DNA from: Xiheibacterium sp038325765
GTDB lineage: Bacteria > Myxococcota_A > Polyangia > Nannocystales > Nannocystaceae
Reading direction: 5' to 3'
Assembly: GCA_038325765.1 (NCBI GenBank)
Contig: JBBQJI010000030.1
Span: 1 to 64,000, forward strand
Length of the DNA: 64,000 bases
Shown: in pieces, positions 8,781 to 17,900 of the stretch
Numbering within the stretch: position 1 is the stretch's first letter
How the letters are laid out: every line of letters begins with the position of its first letter
The notes under the pieces: generated by a model
The model's database searches: none
What the model was told of the DNA's origin: nothing
What the model saw: the letters and a program-made list of their open reading frames with translations, nothing else
Made by a program: the position numbers and the translations under genes

Positions 8781-9148
8781 CGCCATACTCCGCGCCGTTG
8801 GTACGCCCCATCCTCCCCGAGTCGTCGATCACCGAGGCCGCGCAGCAGAAGATCGCGCGCTTCCACCCGGACACCATCACGCGGATCGAAACGGCCATCG
8901 GCGCCTCGGCGATCGTGGTCGTGGGGATGGCCGGCAACCCCCACGTGAAGAGGGCGCGGCGCACCCTCGAGGCCGCCGGCAAGCCGTTCGAGTACCTCGA
9001 GTTCGGCAGCTACGTGGGCGGCTGGAAAGAGCGCCTCGCGATCAAGCAATGGAGCGGCTGGGCGACCTTCCCGCAGGTGTTCGTGGGCGGTCGGCTCGTG
9101 GGCGGCGCCGACGAGCTGGCGCGTGCGCTCGAAGCCGGACAGGTGTGA
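8777..9148 (+). CDS. Glutaredoxin-fold protein lacking the active-site cysteine
   Basis: 123 residues, GTG 8777 overlapping the previous stop. The fold is recognisable from AIVVVGMAGNPHVKRARRTL, then a WSGWATFPQVFVGG segment with the cis-proline (TFPQVFV) and LVGGADEL, the glutathione-contacting G-G-x-D turn. Monothiol glutaredoxins have CGFS where this protein has GNPH; no cysteine occurs there. It cannot do dithiol chemistry or bind an iron-sulfur cluster in the usual way, so it may be a glutathione-binding or scaffold protein. Confidence 0.75.
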   Translation: MTPYSAPLVRPILPESSITEAAQQKIARFHPDTITRIETAIGASAIVVVGMAGNPHVKRARRTLEAAGKPFEYLEFGSYVGGWKERLAIKQWSGWATFPQVFVGGRLVGGADELARALEAGQV

Positions 9149-9213
9149 GCGCGCCCTCGGCGTACCGTTTTCGAGCGCGGGCACGGGGGTGGTCAAGCGC
9201 CCGCGGAATCGCG

Positions 9214-10404
9214 ATGGTTGCGGCGACCATGCACGCCCGCGCGCGCCAGCTCCTGCTCGTCTCGGTCGCCACGGTCGCGTGCACGCGCGCCGACGCGGAC
9301 GCCTCGGTGCCACCCCTCGCCGCGACCGCGGCCGCTGAGCACCGCCCCGTCGAGCCCGCGGCGACGGGTCCCGCCGCGGCCGGGCCACCCTCGAGCCCCG
9401 AGCTCGACGCCGCGAGTCTGCCCCCGCGACCGGCGTGGACCGATCGTTACCTCGACGAGTCGGCACCGCCGCCGCGCTTCTTCAACATCTCGGGGCTGAT
9501 GACCGCCCACGGCCTCACCCGCGACCGCGCGGTCGAGTTGCAGAACCACTTCCGCGACCTGGTGCGGGCCCAGCCGGACGCCCATCCCGACGCCCACTTC
9601 GCCACCGCCCTCGCGAAGGCACGCGAGGGCACCTTCGAGGGCCGACGCGACGTCGAGCGGCTCGCGGCGGCGCCGTTCATCGTCGTCTTCGACCTCGATG
9701 ACACGTTGTACGACCAGTCGTACTCCGCCGAGCGGTCCGCCTCGTGCTTCGATCTCGAGGTGCCGCGCGAGGGCGGATCCAAGCGCATCAAGCTGGCGCC
9801 GGGGGCCGCAGCGGCGCTCGATCGGGTCGCGGCGCTCGGCGGCGCGGTCGTGCTGTTCACCGCGGCGCCCGACGAGCCCTCGCACGCCAACCTGCGGGCG
9901 TGGAGCTTCGGCGGCGCGCCCCTGCCCGAGCACCCTGCGATAGCGGGCGTGCTCACCAACAGCCACCTGGTGCTGCAGGACAAGCGTGAGGGGCCGGGTG
10001 CAGTCGAGCCGCGCCGCGGCTACCCCGTCCTCGAACCATCGAAGGATCTGCGCATCGTCGACGAGGCCCTCGAGCGCGCCATCTTGGTCGACGACAATCC
10101 GCTGCGCACGTTCCAGCCCGGCAACGTGCGCGTCGTGAGGAAGTTCGACGCCGACGTCTACTGCGCCACCACCGACGCCAAGCTCCGCCGCGCCTTCGAA
10201 CGCACGCTGCCCGACGTGGTGGCGGAGATCGAGGAATCGCTCCGCTGGGCCCGCGGCGCCAAGGTGTCCTTCGTCACCGCGTATCTGCCCTACTCGCAGG
10301 CCGGCCGCGTCGCGGTCGATTTCCTGCGGGGCGCCGGCATGTCCGAGCGCGCCGCCATCGCACACATCCGCACCCACCCGGAGGTCGTCGACCGTGAATT
10401 CTGA
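9214..10404 (+). CDS. HAD-superfamily lipoprotein
   Basis: 396 residues; ATG 9229 is an alternative start. A short signal sequence ends in a lipobox-like TVAC (Cys ~23), followed by an Ala/Pro linker. A helical region precedes the HAD domain, which shows motif 1 FDLDDTLYDQ, a motif 2-like VVLFTAAPDEPS, and motif 4 ILVDDNPLR, resembling FCP1/NLI-interacting-factor phosphatases. Predicted to be an envelope-anchored phosphatase of unknown substrate. It overlaps the next gene by 11 bases, so the two are almost certainly cotranslated. Confidence 0.75.
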   Translation: MVAATMHARARQLLLVSVATVACTRADADASVPPLAATAAAEHRPVEPAATGPAAAGPPSSPELDAASLPPRPAWTDRYLDESAPPPRFFNISGLMTAHGLTRDRAVELQNHFRDLVRAQPDAHPDAHFATALAKAREGTFEGRRDVERLAAAPFIVVFDLDDTLYDQSYSAERSASCFDLEVPREGGSKRIKLAPGAAAALDRVAALGGAVVLFTAAPDEPSHANLRAWSFGGAPLPEHPAIAGVLTNSHLVLQDKREGPGAVEPRRGYPVLEPSKDLRIVDEALERAILVDDNPLRTFQPGNVRVVRKFDADVYCATTDAKLRRAFERTLPDVVAEIEESLRWARGAKVSFVTAYLPYSQAGRVAVDFLRGAGMSERAAIAHIRTHPEVVDREF

Positions 10405-11935
10405 GCGCCACCTCCTGGCCATCGCCGCCCTCGTCCTCGCCACCGCCTCCGGCACCGCCTGCGGCCCGGGGCGCGGCACGCAGACCGACTCTCCCGACGC
10501 CGCGACGGTGGCCGATCCGTCGGGTCGCATCGAGCTTCTGCTGCACGAGCCCACCGGCTTCGCCGCCCCCACCGACACCTGCGACGCCGCGCTGTGCACG
10601 TCGCTGGTGGCGCTCATCGACGGCGCGACCGAGACCATCGACTTCGCGATCTACGGCATGCGCAACCAGACCCGGGTGCTCGAGGCCCTGCGTGCCGCCA
10701 AGGCCCGCGGCGTGAAGGTGCGCGGCATCGTCGACCGCGACCGAAACGGCCGCAACATCTACTCCAGCACCGAGACCCTGGTCGAGACCATCGGCGACGT
10801 GCGCAGCGATCAGCAAGCCGACGAGAAGATCGCCAAGCAACGGGCCAAGCGGGACTTCGGCGAGCCGCGCTGCGATCGTCCCGAGGGCACCTCGGGTCCG
10901 GTGCAGTGCCTCGCGTACGATTTGGGCGATTCGTGCCTGCTCGCCGCCCACGCCAGCCGCGAAGAACTCGGCTCTGGCGATCCGATCATGCACGACAAGT
11001 TCTTCGTCGTCGACGGCAAGTCGCTGTGGACCGGCTCGACCAACGTCAGTGACACGTGCAGCGGTGGCTACAACGCCAACCTCGTCGTCGTCGCCCACTC
11101 GCGTCGCCTCGCGGGCTGGTACACCGAAGAGTTCGAGCAGATGTACGGCCGCGGCAAGTTCCACACCCTCAAAGAGAGCAACGGTCCCCATCGGGTCGAG
11201 CTCACCAACGCCGACGTCGAGCTGCGCTTCTCGCCCCAGGACGACCCCATCCGTGACGGCGTGCGACCGCTGCTCAAACACGCCCGGCAGCGCATCGACA
11301 TCGCGGTGTTCTTCCTCACCCACAAGCACATCGTCGAGGACCTGATCGCGGCGCATGGCCGCGGCGTGAAGGTGCGCGTGATCATCGACTCCACCGGCGC
11401 GCGCAACGAGTACAGCAAGCACGAGCTGCTCCGCGCCGCCGGCATCCCCGTGAAGGTCGAGAACTGGGGCGGCAAGATGCACATGAAATCGGCCGAGATC
11501 GACGGCCAGGTCGTCATCGCCGGCTCGATGAACTGGACCAGCTCGGGCGAGTACAACAACGACGAGAACACGCTGCTCCTGCGCAGCCCCGAGCTCGCCG
11601 CCCAGTACCACGGCTTCTTCGAGCGGGTGTGGAACGCGCTGCCCGACACGCTGCTCGCACAGAACCCCGACCCCGAATCGCAGCTGTCGACGACCGCGTG
11701 CAGCGATGGCGTGGACAACGATTACGACGGCATGACAGACATGGATGATCCCGGGTGCTCGGAGACGCCACCGCCGCTGCCGGCGATGCTGCCGTGGCGG
11801 GTGGTGCCGAAGACCGGCGGTCGGCTCACCTGCGACGTCGAGATGGGTGGGAGCGCGACGCGGCGCTCGAAGGAGGAGCCGGCTGCGGTTGGGCCGGCGG
11901 TGGGCGTGGACGCGGAGCAGATCGCGGCGGATTGA
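10394..11935 (+). CDS. Phospholipase D-like lipoprotein
   Basis: 513 residues from GTG 10394. The signal sequence ends in SGTACGPG (lipobox Cys). Two HKD catalytic motifs are present: HDKFFVVDGKSLWTGSTN and HMKSAEIDGQVVIAGSMN, one in each repeat, so both halves of the active site look intact. The C-terminus has a DGVDNDYDGMTDMDDPGC acidic repeat typical of Ca-binding stalks in myxobacterial surface proteins, then a low-complexity tail. Predicted phosphodiesterase (lipid, nuclease or related) in the envelope. It is translationally coupled to the HAD lipoprotein upstream. Confidence 0.85.
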   Translation: MNSERHLLAIAALVLATASGTACGPGRGTQTDSPDAATVADPSGRIELLLHEPTGFAAPTDTCDAALCTSLVALIDGATETIDFAIYGMRNQTRVLEALRAAKARGVKVRGIVDRDRNGRNIYSSTETLVETIGDVRSDQQADEKIAKQRAKRDFGEPRCDRPEGTSGPVQCLAYDLGDSCLLAAHASREELGSGDPIMHDKFFVVDGKSLWTGSTNVSDTCSGGYNANLVVVAHSRRLAGWYTEEFEQMYGRGKFHTLKESNGPHRVELTNADVELRFSPQDDPIRDGVRPLLKHARQRIDIAVFFLTHKHIVEDLIAAHGRGVKVRVIIDSTGARNEYSKHELLRAAGIPVKVENWGGKMHMKSAEIDGQVVIAGSMNWTSSGEYNNDENTLLLRSPELAAQYHGFFERVWNALPDTLLAQNPDPESQLSTTACSDGVDNDYDGMTDMDDPGCSETPPPLPAMLPWRVVPKTGGRLTCDVEMGGSATRRSKEEPAAVGPAVGVDAEQIAAD

Positions 11936-11950
11936 TCGCGCGCCTATCAC

Positions 11951-11981
11951 AAAAGGCGGGCGTGGCCGAAGCCACCCCGCC
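11951..11981 (-). terminator. Intrinsic terminator for the DUF4856 gene
   Basis: Read on the minus strand: an 11-bp stem with one bulged base, closed by a TTCG tetraloop and followed by TTTT (11954-11951). It lies ~75 bases beyond the stop of the minus-strand gene at 12056. Confidence 0.85.
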
Positions 11982-12007
11982 CTCGCGCGCGTGGGCGCCG
12001 CACTCAG

Positions 12008-12059
12008 TCCTTCTGGGGGACCGGCCCGGTCCCCCTCCCAATCGCTGACGCTCTCTCAG
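12008..12059 (-). repeat. Dispersed stop-codon repeat, copy A
   Basis: Shares TTCTGGGGGAC...CCCGG and the end CGCTGACGCTCTCTCAG with copies at 31451-31530 and 32855-32914. A 10-bp palindrome (GGGGGACCGG with CCGGTCCCCC) is intact here. The conserved terminal CTCTCTCAG contains, on the minus strand, the TGA stop of the DUF4856 gene. Confidence 0.85.
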
Positions 12060-13405
12060 CCGGCCGTCGGCATGCGGTAGCTCTGAATCGTCGCGGCGTC
12101 GATGCCATACACGTCCATCACCACGGCCTCGAGCGCCTCGTTGGCGGTCTCGAATTCGGGCAGGCTCTCGAGCAGCAGGCCGGTCGTCGAGGATCCGAGG
12201 GCGTCGTAGTCGACGCCATAGGCCGCGAGCGCTTCGAGCACCTGCTCGTCAGTGACGATGCGCGCGCCGCCGGCGAGCGGACCGGCGTCGGGGGTCGTGA
12301 TCCCGTAGAAGCCGATCATCACCCCAAAGGCCTCACCGAGGTCGTGCAGGACGGACGCATAGTCGGTAGCGGTCGCCGCGGTGACGAGCGTGGTCGCGCC
12401 GCGCTCGCCGTAGAACATCGCGCGGGCGAACATCGACTGCTCCCACAGATTGAAGAAGGTCACCAGCGCGGCGTCTCGCTCGGCACCGCAGTCCTCGTCG
12501 GCCGAGAACGCCTTCGCATCGGCGAGCGCAGCGGCCATGTCGGCGTGGAAGCCCATCTGGTAGCTGTAGTTCGCCGCGTCGGTGAGCAAGGACATGCCGT
12601 CGGGGTCGAGGGCCGAGAGCGCAGCGTTGTTCCCCCACGCCGCCGCGATCGCGTCGATCGTGGCCGGCTCGATGGTACCGCCGGTCTGGGCGACCGCCCA
12701 CTCGTACATCACGCCGCCCCCGAAGCCGCCCTTGTCGACGATCTGGCGCACCTCGATCCCGCCCTCGTTGAAGCCACGGTCAGCCGTGCCCAAGATGCCG
12801 CCGTTGTCACCCGGCTCCCAGTTTCCGTCGACGACCAGCTCCTGCGGGCCGGCCTCGATGAGGTCGACGAATTCCTGGAACGCGTCGGTCATGAGCACCG
12901 CGAATGCGGGACTCGCCGCGTCGGCGAGGCTCGGGCGTCCCTCCCACACATCGGTGAGATCCGAGAGGCCGGTCAGCGTCGCGGGCGTGACCTCGGCGCC
13001 GACCATCACCCCCGCGCTGCCCGCGAGCGCGTCGAGTTGGGCGCGCAACGCCAGAGCGTCGGCCACGTTCGCGTCCCAATCCGGCGCCTCCCACTTCGCG
13101 CCGGGCTGCCCGCACCCGCCGGGCTCACCGGTCGGTTCGGTCTCCGTCGCGCTCGCGTCCGTGCTCGAGTCCGGATCCACGGTGGTGTCCGCCGTCGTGC
13201 TCATCGTCGCGCTCACGGACACCGTGCTCGCGGTCGCCTCGTCCGTCTCGCCGTCGGTCTCGCTCGCGCTCTCGGTGCCGGAGTTGGTGCCGTCGGCGCT
13301 GCCGTCGTCGCCGCAAGCCGCGAGCACGAGGCCGGCGATCAGGACGGGGGTGACGGCGCTCAGAGCGCCGAGGCGGGTGGATCGGGACGTTCGTGGGGTT
13401 CGCAT
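12056..13405 (-). CDS. DUF4856-like lipoprotein of an iron-regulated locus
   Basis: 449 residues from ATG 13405, with AAGGGGGAG upstream. The signal peptide ends in VLAACGDD (lipobox), followed by a ~65-residue Ser/Thr/Asp/Glu-rich linker. The mature domain contains NEGGIEVRQIVDKGGFGGG, LWEQSMFARAMFYGE and LHDLGEAFGVMIGFY, which match my recollection of the DUF4856 family; such genes commonly sit beside imelysin and TonB receptors. The promoter region carries a Fur-box-like site at 13436. It diverges from the imelysin gene. Probable envelope iron-uptake accessory; biochemical role unknown. Confidence 0.75.
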   Translation of the reverse strand: MRTPRTSRSTRLGALSAVTPVLIAGLVLAACGDDGSADGTNSGTESASETDGETDEATASTVSVSATMSTTADTTVDPDSSTDASATETEPTGEPGGCGQPGAKWEAPDWDANVADALALRAQLDALAGSAGVMVGAEVTPATLTGLSDLTDVWEGRPSLADAASPAFAVLMTDAFQEFVDLIEAGPQELVVDGNWEPGDNGGILGTADRGFNEGGIEVRQIVDKGGFGGGVMYEWAVAQTGGTIEPATIDAIAAAWGNNAALSALDPDGMSLLTDAANYSYQMGFHADMAAALADAKAFSADEDCGAERDAALVTFFNLWEQSMFARAMFYGERGATTLVTAATATDYASVLHDLGEAFGVMIGFYGITTPDAGPLAGGARIVTDEQVLEALAAYGVDYDALGSSTTGLLLESLPEFETANEALEAVVMDVYGIDAATIQSYRMPTAG

Positions 13406-13435
13406 GAAAGACTCGGAGCTCCCCCTTAGCGTAAT

Positions 13436-13450
13436 TGAAAACAATTATCA
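13436..13450. promoter_or_regulatory. Fur-box-like operator 1
   Basis: TGAAAACAATTATCA fits the 7-1-7 Fur consensus TGATAAT-N-ATTATCA at 12 of 14 arm positions. It lies 31 bases upstream of the DUF4856 start in an AT-rich island that stands out from the high-GC surroundings. Confidence 0.75.
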
Positions 13451-13518
13451 ATTTCGTTTTCCATGAGTTTTAAGCATCCCAGCGGCGGCCGAATTCCGCA
13501 GCGGACCGGTCTTGATTA

Positions 13519-13533
13519 TGAGAACAACTATCA
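13519..13533. promoter_or_regulatory. Fur-box-like operator 2
   Basis: TGAGAACAACTATCA matches the 7-1-7 Fur consensus at 11 of 14 arm positions. It is about 80 bases upstream of the imelysin start. Two sites in one 206-bp divergent region suggest one operator per direction. Confidence 0.7.
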
Positions 13534-13611
13534 TCTGGTCCTGATACGCGCATAGTGCGCAGCTCGACCGTGTCAGCACGGCACGGTGACGAACGGACCC
13601 ACGGAGGCTCG

Positions 13612-14931
13612 ATGACCACTCGCCCGAAGCTCAACCCCACCGCAGCCCTGCGTCCCTGGCTCTTGCCGCTGTGCCTCGCCTCCGTCGGCGCATGGGGCTG
13701 GGCCTGCCAAGACGACGGCCCCGACGATGCCGACTCGTCCAACGGCGATGACGACGACGGTCCCGACGATGCCGACGGTCCGGGCTCCGCCACCAACGAC
13801 GCGTCGGGCCGCGACGACGCCACCGCAGGCGGCTCGGATGTCTCGCGACGGGACGTGCTCTGGAGCATCGGCACCGGCGTCATCGCCCCCGCCACCGCCG
13901 AGTTCGCGACGCAGGCGACTGCGCTCGACGCTGCGGTGCAGCTCTACGCCACGCGCGGCTCGGAAGACTCGCGCGCCGCCGCCCGCGAGGCATGGCGCGA
14001 GGCCGCCCATGACTGGCAGCAACTCGAGGTGATGCAGGTCGGCCCTGCCGCGTCGTCGTTGGTGGGCACCGGTGGCGAGGATCTGCGCGATGCAATCTAC
14101 TCGTGGCCCACCGCGGACTCGTGCAGCATCGACCGTGCGGTCGTCGGGGAGGACTACCTCGCCGACGACTTCTTCGTGACCGAGCTGGTGTGGTCGTACG
14201 GCCTCGACGCCCTCGAGTACCTGCTGTTCAACGAGAGCACCGCGCACACCTGCCCGGCGCAGGTCCAGCTCGACGGCCCCTGGGCGGCGCTGGGCACAGA
14301 CGAGCTGGCGCGGCGGCGGGCCGCGTACGCGGGGGTCGTCGCCGGCGGCATCGCGGCGCGGGCGCGCGAGCTTGCCGGGCGGTGGGCGGGCGATGGTGGC
14401 AACTTCGGCGCCCTGCTGGCCGACCAAGGCGCCAGCGACTCGCCGTACGCCAACGAGGCCGAGGCGATGGACGAGGTCTTTCGCGCGATCTTCTACATCT
14501 CGAAGATCACCAAGGACGCCAAGCTCGGCATCCCGATCGGCATCGTCGCCGGCTGCGCGGCGCCGCCGTGCATCGGCCTGATGGAGGCGCCGTTCAGCGG
14601 TGACGCGGCCGTGGCCATGCGCGCCAACCTCGAGGGCCTGGCGCTGATGGTGAAGGGCGGGCCCGATGCCGCCACGGCCGACGGCTTCGACGATCTGCTG
14701 CGGCAGATGGGCGAGGGCCAGATCGCCGACGACCTGCTGGCCGCCATCGACGTCGCGATCGCTGCGACCGAGGCCTACGACACGTCGCTGCAGGCGGAGG
14801 TCGCCGCCGACCCGGAGGCGCTCGGCGATCTCTACGCCGCGATCAAGGGCGTGACCGACATCATCAAGGGGCCCTTCGTCATGGCGCTCATGCTCACCGT
14901 GCCCGCCGACGGCGGGGGCGACCTTGACTGA
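13612..14931 (+). CDS. Imelysin-family (peptidase M75-like) lipoprotein
   Basis: 439 residues from ATG 13612, GGAGG just upstream. The signal peptide ends in GWACQDD, so it is a predicted lipoprotein, followed by an Asp/Ser/Gly-rich linker. The helical imelysin domain shows WREAAHDWQQLEVMQVGPA and YGLDALEYLLFNE, corresponding to the conserved GxxAxEyLL segment; the usual histidine of the GxHxxE motif is not in the standard place. Imelysins are periplasmic or surface iron-uptake proteins. The Fur-like site upstream and the TonB receptor fused downstream agree with that. Confidence 0.85.
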   Translation: MTTRPKLNPTAALRPWLLPLCLASVGAWGWACQDDGPDDADSSNGDDDDGPDDADGPGSATNDASGRDDATAGGSDVSRRDVLWSIGTGVIAPATAEFATQATALDAAVQLYATRGSEDSRAAAREAWREAAHDWQQLEVMQVGPAASSLVGTGGEDLRDAIYSWPTADSCSIDRAVVGEDYLADDFFVTELVWSYGLDALEYLLFNESTAHTCPAQVQLDGPWAALGTDELARRRAAYAGVVAGGIAARARELAGRWAGDGGNFGALLADQGASDSPYANEAEAMDEVFRAIFYISKITKDAKLGIPIGIVAGCAAPPCIGLMEAPFSGDAAVAMRANLEGLALMVKGGPDAATADGFDDLLRQMGEGQIADDLLAAIDVAIAATEAYDTSLQAEVAADPEALGDLYAAIKGVTDIIKGPFVMALMLTVPADGGGDLD

Positions 14932-14932
14932 G

Positions 14933-17900
14933 ATGGGCTGGCTCGCCGACATCGTCGCGGCCCTCTCGCAGCCGCTGCGCGCGTTCTTCGACCCCGAGGA
15001 GCGCGTGTTCTGGATGTATCTGCCCGGCGCGCTGGCCCTGCCCTTGGTGATGCTCGGGGTCGGCCGGGGTTTCGCCGCCCTGCGCCAGGGGCTGTTGCGT
15101 CGCGAACTGTGGACCCACCCGTCGACCCGCGCCGACGTCACGTTGGCCTTCGCGAAGGCGATCATCGCGGCGGTGCTGCGCGTGCCGTGGCTCGCCGCCA
15201 CCGCCAGCGCCGCGCTCGCCGTGGGGCTGGCGCTGCATGACTGGCTCGGCCCAACAGGGCCCACCACCTGGTCGCCGGGCGCCATCACGATCGTCTACGG
15301 CGTGGTCCTGTTCGTCGGCTGGGATCTCAGCCGCTTCCTCGTGCACTTCGCGATGCACCGCGTGCGCTGGCTGTGGTCGTTCCATCAGGTCCACCACTCG
15401 GCCCACGTGCTCACGCCGCTGACGCTGTACCGCACCCACCCGGTCGAGACGGTGCTCTACGATCTGCGCGGGCTCGTGAGCACCGCGGCGATCACCGGCG
15501 TATTCCTCTACCTGTTCCCCGGCCAGCTCCGCGCCCTCGAGATCCTCGGCATCAACGCGCTCGGCTTCGTGTTCAACGCCGCCGGCGCGAACCTCCGCCA
15601 TTCGCACGTGTGGCTGCGCTTCGGCATCGTCGAGCGCTGGCTGCTCTCGCCCGCGCAGCACCAGATCCACCACGCCCGCGAGGCCGAGCTGCACGGCCAC
15701 AACCTCGGCGTGTGGATCTCGCTGTGGGATCGTCTCGCGGGCACGTGGGCGCCCGCGGGCGAGCACCCGCCGCGTTCGTTCGGCGTCGACGGGGCCAACC
15801 ACCGCCACGACGACGTCGGCTCGATGCTGATCGGGCCGCTCGTCGAGGTGTTCGGCCTGGTGCTGCCCCGGCGGCGCCGGGCTGCGCTCACGGCGATCGG
15901 CGTGCTGCTGTGGCCTCGGCCGTCGGTCGCGGCCCCGGCCCCGGCCGGCACCACGCCGCCGGCGTCACGTGACGCGCCGGGCGAGTCGGTGCCCGACGCC
16001 GTCGTGTGGCCCGAGGACGGCGCGACACCGGGTACGGACACTGCCCCGAGCGCGGCGCCCACGGCAGTGACGCCGGCGACCCCGCCGCCGACCGAAGCGC
16101 CCACGCCCGATGCCCCGATACCGGATGCCGATCCCGATGTCCCGACGCCCGCTGCCGATGTCGATGCCGATGCCGATGCCGATGCCGATGCCGATGCCGA
16201 TGCCGGCGAGGTCGACCCGGAGAACTCCCGCACCGTCGTCGTCAACTCGATGTTCGACGACACCGATGTCCTGCGCATCGCCGGCTCGGCCCACGTCGTG
16301 AACGAGGCCGAGCTGACCCGGCGCGAGTACGACGACGTCCACCGCATCCTCGCCAACAACGTGCCGGGCGTGTACGTCCGTGGCGAGGACGGCTTCGGCC
16401 TGCGCCCCAACATCGGTCTACGTGGCGGTAACCCCGACAGATCCGCCAAGCTCAACCTGATGGAGGACGGGATCCTGATGGGCCCGGCGCCCTACTCGGC
16501 GCCGGCGGCCTACTACTTCCCGCTCGCCACGCGCATGGTCGCGCTCGAGGTGTTCAAGGGTCCCGCCTCGATCAGGTACGGGCCCAACACCATCGGCGGC
16601 GCGATCAACCTGCGCACCCGCGAGATCCCCGACACCCACACGTCCGTGATCGATCTCGCCGGCGGCCGCTTCGGGTACGTCAAGGGCCACGCGTTCTACG
16701 GGACGACCTACAAAGGATTCGGCGTGCTGATCGAGGCCGCCCGGGTGCAGAGCACCGGCTTCAAGGAGCTCGACGGCGGCGGCGACACCGGCTTCGCCAA
16801 GAACGACGCGATGCTCAAGCTGTCGTACCAGACGCGGCAAGACGCCGCGCTGCGCCACCGCATCGAGGCCAAGGTCGGCTTCGCGACCGAGGACTCCGAC
16901 GAGACCTATCTCGGCCTGTCCCGCGACGACTTCGAAGCCACACCATACCGCCGCTATGCCGCCAGCGCCCAGGACAACATGCGGTGGTGGCGGAGCCAGG
17001 CCGAGCTGTCGTACGTGCTCGAGCAGGGCGACGCGGTCGAATTCGAGGTCCGCGCCTATCGCCACGACTTCGAGCGGACCTGGCGGCGGCTCGACTCGCT
17101 CCGCGGAGTTTCGTCTCTCTCCGCCCTGTTGGCGAACCCCGACAGCGGGCAGGCGGCGGTGTTCGCCTCGGTGCTCCGCGGCGACTCGGACTCGCTGCTG
17201 CCGCAGCAGGCGCTGTTGGTCGCGAGCAACAACCGCACCTTCGTCAGCGAAGGCGTGCAGTCCACGTTCCGCTGGCGGCCGCGCCGGGGCATCGTCGAGC
17301 AGGATCTCGAGATCGGCGCCCGGGTGCACCACGACGGCGTCATCCGCCACCACACGGATGAGGCGTTCTTGATGACCTCGGGCGTGATGGTGCCCGAGGG
17401 CACCCCGATCCAGGACACCGCGCGCAACCGCGGCGAGGCCGTCGCCGGCTCGGTCCACATCCACAACGCCATCACCTTGTGGAAGAGCCTGACCATCGCG
17501 CCCGGTGTGCGACTCGAGCTGATCTCGCTGCGCTCAGCCGACGCGCTCGCCGACGAGCGGACCCGCCGCTTCGATCCGGCGGTGACTCCGGGCATCGGCG
17601 CGAGCGTGAAGGCCACCCCGTGGCTCGCCGCCTTCGCCGGCCTGCACCGCGGGTTCTCGCCGGTGAGCCCCGGCCAGCCCGACGCGGTGAAGCCCGAGTA
17701 CAGCCTCAACTACGAGGCTGGGCTGCGCGCCGCACACCGCGGCCTGTTCGCCGAGGCGGTCGGGTTCGTGAGCGACTACGACAACCTCAACGGAGTGTGC
17801 ACGTCCTCGTCGGGCTGTATCGAGGGCGACGGCGCGGATCTCTTCACTGCCGGCGCCGTGCTGGTGTGGGGCGTCGAGATGCTCGCGCGCTGGCAGCACC

